A stretch of 41,788 nt of DNA. It comes from Bacteroidales bacterium. Its GTDB lineage: Bacteria; Bacteroidota; Bacteroidia; Bacteroidales; WCHB1-69. This document shows positions 15,131-23,135 of this stretch, piece by piece. Below the pieces are notes generated by a model. It made no database searches, was not told the origin of the DNA, and was given only the letters and a program-made list of their open reading frames with translations. A program made the translations under genes and the position numbers. The stretch's first letter is position 1. Each line of letters starts with the position of its first letter. The DNA lies in contig JAGCSI010000118.1 of NCBI GenBank assembly GCA_017964255.1, forward strand, positions 1 to 41,788, read 5' to 3'.

Positions 15131-16126
15131 ATGGATACTGTTTTAAGTGGCATCAGACCGACGGGTTTCTTACACCTCGGCAATTATTTTGGTGCATTAC
15201 AGAATTTTACCAGAATGCAGTTCGACAACAACTGCTTCTTTTTTATCGCTGACTATCATTCATTGACCACCCATCCTCATCCGGCGGATTTGCATGAAAA
15301 TATCAAAAATGTGCTGATTGATTACCTTGCAGCCGGTATCGACCCCGAGAAATCCACCATCTATGTGCAGAGCGATGTGCCTCAGGTGTGCGAGCTGACC
15401 ACTCTGCTGTCAATGAATGTTTATGTGGGTGAGTTGCAGCGTGTGGCTTCTTTCAAGGAGAAAGTGCGCCGTCAGCCCGACAATGTGAATGCTGGTTTGC
15501 TGAATTATCCGGTGCTGATGGCGGCGGATATTTTGATTCATCGTGCCGACAAGGTGCCCGTGGGTAAGGACCAGGAACAGCATCTGGAGCTGACCCGCGA
15601 TTTCGCCCAGCGTTTCAACCGCATTTATGAGACCGAATATTTCAAACTTCCAGTAGCTTATAACTTTGGCAAACAGTTAGTTAAGATTCCGGGATTGGAT
15701 GGTTCCACCAAGATGTCAAAGTCTGACAACGAGGCTTCCTGCATTTATCTGTCCGATGATCCAACCGTGATTCGCAAGAAAGTGATGAAAGCCGTGTCGG
15801 ATTCAGGTCCCACCGAACCTAACCAGCCGAAACCCCAGGCCATTGAGAACTTGTTCACCCTGATGCAGGCGGTGTCAGCGCCCGAAACCTTGGCTTTCTT
15901 CGAAGAGCAATACAACAAGTGCCAAATCAGATATGGTGACATGAAGAAGCAACTGGCTGAGGATATTGTGCAGTTTACCGCTCCTATTTATGAAAAAATC
16001 AAGGAGTTGCGTAGTAATGACGACTATATCGCCAAGGTGGCCCGTATGGGTGCCGAGAAAGCCCGTGCCAGCGCGGACAAGACCATCAAGGATGTTCGTG
16101 AAATCATTGGTATCAAGCATTTCTAA
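15131..16126 (+). CDS. trpS: Tryptophanyl-tRNA synthetase
   Basis: A class I aminoacyl-tRNA synthetase that charges tRNA-Trp with tryptophan in the cytosol. The HIGH-type signature is HLGN at residues 15-18 (in TGFLHLGNY), and the KMSKS loop is exact at 194-198. The DQEQHLELTRDFAQRFN segment, which is usual in TrpRS, is present. Length is 331 residues, normal for a bacterial TrpRS. The start at 15131 is fixed by the promoter 32 nt upstream and by the HIGH motif position. A VWA-domain membrane protein begins 10 nt after the stop, so trpS probably heads a three-gene transcript. Confidence 0.97.
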   Translation: MDTVLSGIRPTGFLHLGNYFGALQNFTRMQFDNNCFFFIADYHSLTTHPHPADLHENIKNVLIDYLAAGIDPEKSTIYVQSDVPQVCELTTLLSMNVYVGELQRVASFKEKVRRQPDNVNAGLLNYPVLMAADILIHRADKVPVGKDQEQHLELTRDFAQRFNRIYETEYFKLPVAYNFGKQLVKIPGLDGSTKMSKSDNEASCIYLSDDPTVIRKKVMKAVSDSGPTEPNQPKPQAIENLFTLMQAVSAPETLAFFEEQYNKCQIRYGDMKKQLAEDIVQFTAPIYEKIKELRSNDDYIAKVARMGAEKARASADKTIKDVREIIGIKHF

Positions 16127-16136
16127 ACCCTGAATC

Positions 16137-18233
16137 ATGTCGCTGCTCACTCAATACTCTCTCTGGTTTCTGCCTTTGTGCCTGCTCGTCGGAGCGGGTT
16201 GTGCGCTCTTGCTGTATTACAAGTCCACTACTTTGGATCTTGACAAGAAGAGTCGCATCATCATGTCCTGCTTGCGTGGTTTGGCAGTTTCGCTGATTTG
16301 CTTCCTGCTGCTGGCACCAATGCTGAAAATGGTGGTGAAGGAATTGGATAAACCGCTGATTATCTTTGCGGTGGATAATTCCGAATCCATAGTTTTGTCG
16401 AAGGATTCGGCCTATTATCGCACGGAGTATCCTCAGCAATTAAAGCAGTTGGTGAATTCTTTCGGAAATAAATACGATGTCAAAGTATATTCCGTAGGAG
16501 AAAAAAATCAGTTGCAGGAGAATGATCATATTGATTTCCTGGATTTCAAAGAAAAATCTACGGATTTGTCCGCTATTTTCAATGATGTTTCCACGCTATA
16601 TGGCAATAGGAATATCGGTTCGATGATTCTGTTGAGCGATGGTATTGTCAATACGGGCAGCAATCCGTATTACAAAGCCTCCTCTGTGGAATATCCTGTT
16701 TATACCGTGGGGTTGGGAAGTACGGAAACCACTACCGACCTGTTCTTTGCGGGGGTTAACCATAATAAGCAGGCATTGAAAGGCAATTATTTTCCGGTGG
16801 AGATCAAAGTGGCGGCCAATCAGTTGGCCAACAATCAAGTGACCCTTACCTTGGAAGAAGGCAATGAGGTGCTGATGAGCAAGAATATGACCATCAATAG
16901 CCGCAAGTTCTTTGAGACAGTGTCCGCTAATATTCAGGCTACCACCAAGGGTTTGCACAAGTACAAACTTACGTTGACAGAGCTGGATGGTGAGATCACC
17001 CACATGAACAACACTGCTTATTTCTATGTGGAAGTGATTGACTCGCGCGAGAAAATCGCCATCGTCTACAATGGTCCGCATCCTGATGTAGCTGCTATCA
17101 AATCGGCGTTGGAGAGTGCTGAGAATTACGAGGTGACGGTTTCGTCCATCCAAGATTTCAGAGCTTCGGTGGATGATTACTCATTGATTATCCTGCATCA
17201 GTTGCCGTCGGTGGGACAGCCTGCCGCCAATCTGTTGGCTCAAATCGAAAAGACAGGAACTTCCACTTTGTTTGTTGTGGGCAGTCAGACCAATCTGTCC
17301 GCTTTCAACAACCTCAATGCGGGTATCAGTATTCAGCAAAACAAGAACTTGTTTAATAGTGCGATGCCGCTGTACAATGAGAATTTCACAGCCTTCACTT
17401 TCTCGGAAGAAGCCCGTCAACTGCTGCCGAAGTTGCCGCCTATGACCACTATTTTTGGAGATTATAAGTCAATGGTGGCCTCCAATGTGTTTCTGTATCA
17501 GAAAATCAATAATGTCAACACCCAATATCCGCTGATATTGTTCAATGAACGCAATGGCGTGAAGACGGGTGTGATTTGCGGTACGGGTATCTGGCAGTGG
17601 AAGTTGTACAATTATCTTTATACGCAGAGTCATCGTGAATTTGACGAAATTATCAATAAGATGGCTACGTATCTTTCGGTGAAAGCGGACAAAAGTCTGT
17701 TCCGTGTGTCAGCCAAAAATGTGTATGAAGAGTACAAACCCGTGGTGATTACGGCGGAATTGTACAATGAAAGCTACGAGCTGGTGAATGACGCGGATGT
17801 GTCAATTGTCATCACTGCTGAGGACGGCAAGAAATATGAGCAGCAGTTGTCGAAGCAGAACAACCAGTATGTGTTGAATATGGGCGAGCTGCCGGTGGGG
17901 GATTACAGCTGGCTGTGTTCGACCAAATATGGCAAGAACAGTTATTCCAAGTCGGGCCGTTTTTCAGTGGATGAGGTGTTGATTGAGTCCACTAATCTGG
18001 TGGCTGACCATAGTTTGCTGCAGAGCATTGCTACGGCCACCAATGCCAAGTTCTTCCTGCCGCAGGATATGCAGCAGATTGAGCAGGAAATCAAAGCGAA
18101 CGACAATATCAAGCCGATAGCCAATTACAGCAAGAAATACAATCTGTTGCTCAGCTCGTGGGTGTATTTCGCTTGTATTGTGCTGTTGTTGGCCGTGGAG
18201 TGGTTCTTGAGAAAATGGAATGGAGGAATTTAA
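16137..18233 (+). CDS. VWA-domain membrane protein
   Basis: A 698-residue inner-membrane protein. Two N-terminal membrane segments (about 9-27 and 42-61) precede a von Willebrand A-type domain with a good MIDAS metal site: DNSES at 80-84, a Thr near 142, and LLSDG at 165-169. A long Ig/glutamine-amidotransferase-like periplasmic part follows, and a single C-terminal membrane segment (about 673-690) ends in a basic tail. This build is seen in Bacteroidota proteins encoded beside DUF4159 genes and related to Bat/MoxR systems, but no MoxR ATPase or DUF58 gene is in this window. The function is not established. It starts 10 nt after trpS, and the next gene starts 1 nt after its stop. Confidence 0.75.
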   Translation: MSLLTQYSLWFLPLCLLVGAGCALLLYYKSTTLDLDKKSRIIMSCLRGLAVSLICFLLLAPMLKMVVKELDKPLIIFAVDNSESIVLSKDSAYYRTEYPQQLKQLVNSFGNKYDVKVYSVGEKNQLQENDHIDFLDFKEKSTDLSAIFNDVSTLYGNRNIGSMILLSDGIVNTGSNPYYKASSVEYPVYTVGLGSTETTTDLFFAGVNHNKQALKGNYFPVEIKVAANQLANNQVTLTLEEGNEVLMSKNMTINSRKFFETVSANIQATTKGLHKYKLTLTELDGEITHMNNTAYFYVEVIDSREKIAIVYNGPHPDVAAIKSALESAENYEVTVSSIQDFRASVDDYSLIILHQLPSVGQPAANLLAQIEKTGTSTLFVVGSQTNLSAFNNLNAGISIQQNKNLFNSAMPLYNENFTAFTFSEEARQLLPKLPPMTTIFGDYKSMVASNVFLYQKINNVNTQYPLILFNERNGVKTGVICGTGIWQWKLYNYLYTQSHREFDEIINKMATYLSVKADKSLFRVSAKNVYEEYKPVVITAELYNESYELVNDADVSIVITAEDGKKYEQQLSKQNNQYVLNMGELPVGDYSWLCSTKYGKNSYSKSGRFSVDEVLIESTNLVADHSLLQSIATATNAKFFLPQDMQQIEQEIKANDNIKPIANYSKKYNLLLSSWVYFACIVLLLAVEWFLRKWNGGI

Positions 18234-18234
18234 T

Positions 18235-18891
18235 ATGCTGAAGATAAAACATATAGTGCTTTGGATGATGATTCTGCTGCTGTCATGTGGCATGGCGCAG
18301 GGTCAGAAAATCGCCTTGTTGAAATATCGTGGTGGTGGTGACTGGTACAGCAATCCTACTTCGTTGCCCAATTTGATTGCATTCTGTAACAAGAATCTGG
18401 GGACCTCCATCGACAAAGAACCGGCGACGGTGGAGGTGGGCAGTGCCGACATTTTCCAGTATCCTTTTATCCATATGACTGGTCATGGCAATGTGGTATT
18501 CAGCGATGATGAGGCTCAGAATCTCCGGGCTTATCTGATTTCAGGCGGTTTTCTGCACATTGATGACAATTATGGTCTGAATAATTTTATCCGGGCGCAG
18601 ATGAAGGCGGTGTTTCCGGAGTTGGATTTTGTGGAATTACCGTATAATCACCCCATTTACCATCAGAAATATGATTTTCCGAGAGGCTTGCCGAAGATTC
18701 ATGAACATGACGGCAAGCCCGCCCAGGGCTTTGGATTGATTTGGGAAGGACGACTGGTGTGCTTCTTCTCCTACGAGTGTGACTTGGGTGATGGCTGGGA
18801 GGATGCCATTGTGCACGGCGACAGCGAGGCCACTCGTACCAAAGCCTTGCAGATGGGTGCGAATATCATTCAATACGTGTTTACCCGTTAG
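18235..18891 (+). CDS. DUF4159 family exported protein
   Basis: A 218-residue exported protein with a signal peptide (MLKIKHIVLWMMILLLSCG, cut near AQGQ). The start at 18235 follows a GGAGG ribosome site at about 18222-18226 and lies 1 nt after the VWA stop; a start at 18220 would put extra residues before the signal peptide. The DUF4159 fold resembles the glutamine-amidotransferase-like flavodoxin type: FIHMTGHGNV, LISGGFLHIDDNYG, and the late ECDLGDGWED. It is usually found next to VWA/Bat-type membrane genes, as here, and probably works with the preceding protein at the envelope. The biochemical role is unknown. A hairpin element starts 9 nt after its stop. Confidence 0.8.
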   Translation: MLKIKHIVLWMMILLLSCGMAQGQKIALLKYRGGGDWYSNPTSLPNLIAFCNKNLGTSIDKEPATVEVGSADIFQYPFIHMTGHGNVVFSDDEAQNLRAYLISGGFLHIDDNYGLNNFIRAQMKAVFPELDFVELPYNHPIYHQKYDFPRGLPKIHEHDGKPAQGFGLIWEGRLVCFFSYECDLGDGWEDAIVHGDSEATRTKALQMGANIIQYVFTR

Positions 18892-18899
18892 TCAATGTA

Positions 18900-18916
18900 G
18901 CGTGCTTTCAGCACGC
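18900..18916. repeat. REP palindrome, GTGC/GCAC type
   Basis: GCGTGC-TTTCA-GCACGC, just after the DUF4159 stop. The same hairpin core recurs at 18985-19001, within a bipartite module. Confidence 0.7.
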
Positions 18917-18939
18917 AGTGTCATTCGACGGTCGCTCTC

Positions 18940-19001
18940 ACCCCACACTACGGCCTTCGGCCTATGTATGGGGTTAATAGGATAACGTGCTTTCAGCACG
19001 T
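18940..19001 (+). repeat. Bipartite REP module with a different second hairpin
   Basis: ACCCCACAC, a GGCC-TTC-GGCC stem, GGGGTTAATAGGATA, then ACGTGC-TTTCA-GCACGT. The CCCCACAC/GGGGTTA frame and the spacer length match the modules at 14897 and 20803, but both hairpin stems carry other bases. This suggests a second REP subfamily on a common plan. Confidence 0.7.
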
Positions 19002-19054
19002 GTGTCAGGATATGGCAAATGTCCCTATCGTAAAGAAAAATGAGTGAAATAACA

Positions 19055-19405
19055 AATAACGGTGACCTATAAGCCGGGTTCTGTAATCTTCTGTCATTTA
19101 TCTAGGCATTGCGTTGCCGCAATGCTCCATCGACCTACCCTCCGGGATCGGGCGAGCCACCCTCAAGCCCCGGTTTATTTGGTTTTTCAACCCATGAGGT
19201 TTACCCCCGCCGAGTATCACTACTGGCGTCGTGAGCTCTTACCTCGCGTTTTCACCCTTACCTGATTGCTCAGGCGGTTGTTTTCTGTGGCCCTGTCTGT
19301 GACTCCTTGCGGAGTCCCTTCCTGTTAAGAAGCATGGTGCTCTGTGTTGCCCGGACTTTCCTCTCCCTCCCATGGGGAGGCAGCGACAGAACGGCCACCG
19401 TTATT
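19055..19405 (-). ncRNA. rnpB: RNase P RNA (M1 RNA), bacterial type A
   Basis: The catalytic RNA that trims the 5' ends of tRNA precursors. On the minus strand the 5' end AATAACGGTGGCC pairs with the 3' end GGTCACCGTTATT to form P1. Inside are the conserved GAGGAAAGTCCGGGC block (CR I), the GGGTGAAAACGCGAGGTAAGAGC region and the near-3' CCGGCTTATAGG block. The size, about 350 nt, fits a type A RNA. A small plus-strand ORF here (19062-19265) is only an antisense shadow. The gene sits between dnaN and the DUF4159 gene. A 28-nt palindrome lies immediately upstream, in the place where its promoter should be. Confidence 0.95.
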
Positions 19406-19429
19406 TAATTGTTTGTCATATTTATAATT

Positions 19430-19457
19430 GTAGAGACGTTTCAGGAAACGTCTCTAC
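19430..19457. repeat. 28-nt GTAGAGAC palindrome, copy 2
   Basis: The same element as 5243-5270, with one base change in the centre (GTTTCAGGAAAC). It sits in the 72 nt between the dnaN stop and the 5' end of rnpB. A half-copy GTCTCTAC follows at 19464-19471. Confidence 0.85.
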
Positions 19458-19477
19458 ATCAATTGTCTCTACGGATA

Positions 19478-20608
19478 TTAGTAATTTAACATCACCGGCA
19501 TAATCAGCATCAGCAGGTTCTCTTCTGCGGAGAATTCTTCTACTGGCAGAATCAACGCTGCGCGGTCGGGACGAGACATCTCAAGGCGGATTTCAGCGCC
19601 GTCCATGTTCTCCAGCATTTCGCGGAGGAACTTGGAATTGAAACCGATGTCCATCTTTTCGCCGCTATACAGACCGGCGATGCTTTCTTCGGCCTTGTTG
19701 GAGAAGTCGATATCCTCGGCAGTGATGTTGGTGCCTTCTTCCGACAGAGAAACACGAACTTGGAAGGTGGACTGGTTGGAATAGTTACCCACACGCTTGA
19801 TAGAGCGCAGGAACTCTTCACGGTTAACCACCAAGGTGTTGGGATTCTCTTTCGGAATCACGTTCTCGTAGTTCGGATATTTGCCTTCTTTCAGCGAAGA
19901 AAACAGTTGCAGGTTTCCGAAGGAGAACTGGATATGGTTGTTGTCGGCTGAATATTCCACTTTCACAGGGGTATCCACACCCGACAAGATGGTCTTGAGG
20001 TGGGCGAGAGGTTTCTTTGACAAGATGAAGGAAGCCGGGTTCTCGCTGGTGTTCTTGGTGTTGCGGTAGCGGACCAGCTTATGGGCATCGGTGGCCACGA
20101 AGGTGATGCAGTCGCTATTGAGTTCGCAGAACACACCCATCATATTGGGTCTCAGTTCATCGTTGCCCGTGGCGAACAAGGTCTTGCTGATGGCACGCTG
20201 TAAAATAGCGGGTTCCATCTCGAAAGACTCAGCGTTCTGCATGACAGGCATCTGCGGGTATTCGTTGCCGGGGAAGCAGGGGGCTTCGTATTCACCGTTG
20301 GCGATGGTGTATTTCACTTCGTTGTTCTCTTCGTTGATGACGAAGACGATAGGATTCTCGCCCACTAATTTCAGTGTTTCCAGCATGATTTTGGAGGGCA
20401 CTGCCACGCAGCACTCGCCTTCCACGTTGGTCAGTTCGATGACGGCGGTCATGGTGGAATCCAAGTCCGATGCGGTCAGCGTCAAGGTGTTGCCTTTGAC
20501 GGTGAACAGGAAGTTGTCGAGGATAGCCATGGTGCTGTTGCTGCCCAGCACACCGCTGATGGCGCTTAAGTTTTTATACAGAACGTCTCTTGATACGATG
20601 AATTTCAT
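19478..20608 (-). CDS. dnaN: DNA polymerase III beta sliding clamp
   Basis: The ring-shaped clamp that holds the replicase on DNA. It is 376 residues, with three repeated clamp domains recognisable from MKFIVSRDVLYKNLSAISGV, through ATDAHKLVRYR (about 170-180), to the C-terminal PVEEFSAEENLLMLIMPVML, the region that forms the partner-binding pocket. The start is fixed by the usual MKFIVSR beginning and by the TATCTTTG box at 20656-20663, 48 nt upstream. It is not beside dnaA in this window. It appears monocistronic, and rnpB follows on the same strand about 70 nt downstream. Confidence 0.97.
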   Translation of the reverse strand: MKFIVSRDVLYKNLSAISGVLGSNSTMAILDNFLFTVKGNTLTLTASDLDSTMTAVIELTNVEGECCVAVPSKIMLETLKLVGENPIVFVINEENNEVKYTIANGEYEAPCFPGNEYPQMPVMQNAESFEMEPAILQRAISKTLFATGNDELRPNMMGVFCELNSDCITFVATDAHKLVRYRNTKNTSENPASFILSKKPLAHLKTILSGVDTPVKVEYSADNNHIQFSFGNLQLFSSLKEGKYPNYENVIPKENPNTLVVNREEFLRSIKRVGNYSNQSTFQVRVSLSEEGTNITAEDIDFSNKAEESIAGLYSGEKMDIGFNSKFLREMLENMDGAEIRLEMSRPDRAALILPVEEFSAEENLLMLIMPVMLNY

Positions 20609-20655
20609 AATATGTGATTTTAATTTTAATACTTCAGAATTGATATTTCAACCTG

Positions 20656-20663
20656 CAAAGATA
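20656..20663 (-). promoter_or_regulatory. -7 promoter box of dnaN
   Basis: The minus strand reads TATCTTTG, 48 nt before the dnaN ATG. Just upstream is a short TTGTTGAA 8-nt tandem repeat (about 20672-20695). Confidence 0.65.
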
Positions 20664-20770
20664 CAATTTTTTGTTGAATTGTTGAATTGTTGAGGTGTTT
20701 TTTTTAATTAAGAACTAATATTGGTGCAATAAATATTTGTGTTTTACTATTTCATTTTGTATGAGCGGCT

Positions 20771-20797
20771 CAAATTTCGGCCTCGAAGAGGTCAAAT
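20771..20797. repeat. Hairpin CGGCCTC/GAGGTC beside a REP module
   Basis: AAATTTC-GGCCTC-GAA-GAGGTC-AAAT, an imperfect hairpin directly before the REP module at 20803. It may be a decayed hairpin of the same family or a terminator; no T tract follows. Confidence 0.45.
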
Positions 20798-20802
20798 CTT
20801 AG

Positions 20803-20853
20803 TAACCCCACACTTACGTGCGGGGTTACTTAGATATCGTACCTTCGGTACTA
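20803..20853 (+). repeat. Bipartite REP module without transposase
   Basis: ACCCCACACTTACGTGCGGGG hairpin, spacer TTACTTAGATATC, then GTACC-TTC-GGTAC. It differs from the module beside the RAYT gene (14897-14945) by only a few bases and lies about 6 kb away, so it is a dispersed copy. Confidence 0.8.
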
Positions 20854-20870
20854 TATGGGATAAGTATTCT

Positions 20871-23135
20871 TTATCTCAACTGCTTGTACAAATCCCAATA
20901 GGTCTGTGCTTCTTCTTTCTTGCCGCGGCTTTCCAGACTCTTGGCTATCTTCTTGTACAGCTTGCGGTAGGCTCCTCTGTCGTCCAGACCGTCAGCTTTA
21001 TAGATATTGATGAGCTGCTGTACGCCTGCATTGTCCAGCTGGTCGTGGTCGATAAGCTGGCTCAGTGCTTTTTCGGCGTTTTTGATATCATTTTGGCGGA
21101 GGTAGATGTTGCACATCAGATGGTAAGCACTCGTGAACTTGAAGTTGCAGTCGATGATGAACTTACAGGTTTCGATAGCCTTGTCCATTTCGCCTTTGGT
21201 CATGTAGTAATGAGCCAGGAAGTAGTTGGCGGTTTCATATTTGGGCATGAAAGTCAGTTCGTGGTCGATGTAAGTTTTAGCGCTATCCAGCTGGCCTTTC
21301 ATCAAATAGCATTCAATGATATTGTTGAGGGCGGCCTCGTTGTAAGGATTAATAGCCAATGCTTCTTTGAAGCAGATGATGGCACTGTCCACTTGGTTTT
21401 TGGATTTATACTGATTGCCCAGCATGTCTACTTTGGACCGGCGTTTGAGGATGAGGCAGATGGGTTTGCCGTCCACGTCAATAGTTTTGATGCAATCGAC
21501 AGGAGGGAAGGCTGTCGCATGTTTGATTTGTTCGGGAGCCATACCCGTGATGGTGAAGATGGCGTAGTCCCAGTCGTTGTTGCCTTTTTCGTACCAGCGG
21601 CAGAAGAGAGGTGCGAAGCGGGCAGTATCTTTGCGGAAGAAGTAATTGACGGAAGCAATGTGCCAGGTTGCCACTTTGATTTTGGAGCCGTCGGCATTAG
21701 GTTCGGCGTTGGCAATAATCCATTCGGAAGCCTCGCGGGTAGAGTGGTAGTAGTAGTCCAGCTCATAATTGCCATAAGCCTTGTCGATACCACCTTCCAG
21801 CTCGTTGAAATAGACGTATTCGTAGGGATGGTTGGCAATGATATGGCGGATGGGTCCAATCAGCAGGACCAGCAGCACGATTACGCTGGCAACATTCACG
21901 ATAATCCCCTTTATAGAGACGCGATTAATCGCATCTCTACCGTTGTTTGAGTCTTTATCGTCCTTTGTCTCCTTTTGTCCACACGTTTCCATGCCAATCT
22001 TTTTCTCAATCCACTTCACCAGTGCATCGAATCCCCAGCCGGCGGCAGCGACCATTGGCGGATAGGCGAATAAGGCATGACGCCATCCTCCGTATACGTT
22101 GGCATGGGTATATACAATCCAGAACACGGGGAAGAAGAAGGTGAAAAACACAAAGAATGCCCAGAAACGGTCTTCTTTCTTGATCCAGCATAATACGAAG
22201 AACAATATCACACCGATGATCACGGCAATGGGGATGGTCATGAAAATGTATTTCGGTGTATAGTACCATGGCAACACATCCGACCATTGCAGTGAGCCTT
22301 CAAAGAGCTGGCGTATGGAGATATTGTATTGGGACATCTCGGTGAATATCTTCAGTGTGGTTTTAATCGGGGAGGACATGATATAGGGCCAAAGCGCTAT
22401 GCAGATGCCAAAGGATACCAAGCCGATAGCGGCAACGAAGATAACGTATCGACCAATGGTTTTAAAACTGTTTTTGGACAGACTGGATTTCTTATTAAGA
22501 ATGATGTGATATATGATAAGGAAGAATACCAGATAGGCGAAGAGGAGATAGCCGGCAAAACGTGACACAATGGCCAGCGCGGCGAAAATAGCCAATTTGA
22601 CCGAGGTGGAGATTTTGGGATTCGGGTATTCTTTGACTAGGCAGAAAACATAATACAGGCCTGCCATCATCATGGAGGCATATATCAAGTCTTTGGGATT
22701 GTTAAAGGAGTGGCCTAAAAAACGTGGGGAGAGAAACAGCAGGATAATGGCAAACACTCCGGCACGCCATCCTCCCAATCTATAGGCAAGTAATCCGACA
22801 AACAGAATGCATATCCATCCGAACAGCGCATTGCATATATGACGTAGTTGGCTGTAATCTTCAATGTTAAACCACTTGACGATGGCATAGGTGAATTGGT
22901 CGAAGAAACCGCCATGCATACCCATATCATCGTTTTGCAAACAGGTAGTATCCTTGCCTCCTGTAGCGTAAAAGTTATAGATTTGTTCCGCATAGGGCCA
23001 TTGGAATCCGTCTTCGTCACCACTGTTTCCCGCATCGGTACTCATGATCGGAAGAAGGAAGAAAAAAGCGATTATCAGAACTATAAAAGTCCAAAACCAT
23101 GGGTTGGTCAAATTTTTTTTGAGAAATGCCTTCAT
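20871..23135 (-). CDS. GT39-like polytopic glycosyltransferase with C-terminal TPR repeats
   Basis: A 754-residue GT-C type enzyme. It has about ten membrane segments in residues 1-430, with an acidic first periplasmic loop (STDAGNSGDEDGFQ, 32-44) where these enzymes hold their catalytic Asp/Glu. A periplasmic domain follows, and from about residue 570 a row of TPR units (YKSKNQVDSAIICFKEAL, YMTKGEMDKAIETCKFI). It probably transfers a lipid-linked sugar on the periplasmic side, as the third part of a GtrA-GtrB-GtrC-like set. The ATG overlaps the stop of the GT2 gene by 1 nt (TAATG). Residues 399-408 (GRDAINRVSI) are encoded by a copy of the 28-nt palindrome inserted in frame in a hydrophilic loop. 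Acceptor and sugar are unknown. Confidence 0.75.
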   Translation of the reverse strand: MKAFLKKNLTNPWFWTFIVLIIAFFFLLPIMSTDAGNSGDEDGFQWPYAEQIYNFYATGGKDTTCLQNDDMGMHGGFFDQFTYAIVKWFNIEDYSQLRHICNALFGWICILFVGLLAYRLGGWRAGVFAIILLFLSPRFLGHSFNNPKDLIYASMMMAGLYYVFCLVKEYPNPKISTSVKLAIFAALAIVSRFAGYLLFAYLVFFLIIYHIILNKKSSLSKNSFKTIGRYVIFVAAIGLVSFGICIALWPYIMSSPIKTTLKIFTEMSQYNISIRQLFEGSLQWSDVLPWYYTPKYIFMTIPIAVIIGVILFFVLCWIKKEDRFWAFFVFFTFFFPVFWIVYTHANVYGGWRHALFAYPPMVAAAGWGFDALVKWIEKKIGMETCGQKETKDDKDSNNGRDAINRVSIKGIIVNVASVIVLLVLLIGPIRHIIANHPYEYVYFNELEGGIDKAYGNYELDYYYHSTREASEWIIANAEPNADGSKIKVATWHIASVNYFFRKDTARFAPLFCRWYEKGNNDWDYAIFTITGMAPEQIKHATAFPPVDCIKTIDVDGKPICLILKRRSKVDMLGNQYKSKNQVDSAIICFKEALAINPYNEAALNNIIECYLMKGQLDSAKTYIDHELTFMPKYETANYFLAHYYMTKGEMDKAIETCKFIIDCNFKFTSAYHLMCNIYLRQNDIKNAEKALSQLIDHDQLDNAGVQQLINIYKADGLDDRGAYRKLYKKIAKSLESRGKKEEAQTYWDLYKQLR
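21913..21940. repeat. 28-nt GTAGAGAC palindrome, copy 3, inside a coding sequence
   Basis: Outer arms ATAGAGAC/ATCTCTAC with the inner palindrome GCGATTAATCGC. It has the same length and near-identical arms as 5243-5270 and 19430-19457, but a different centre. It is translated as residues 399-408 of the GT39-like protein. Confidence 0.85.

Noticed and set aside
19062..19265. Small plus-strand ORF in the rnpB region
   Set aside because: It is covered by the RNase P RNA gene on the other strand and has no family match.
20739..21950. Long plus-strand ORF of 403 residues
   Set aside because: It lies fully antisense to the GT39-like gene, which has clear membrane, catalytic-loop and TPR features; the antisense ORF has no recognisable family.
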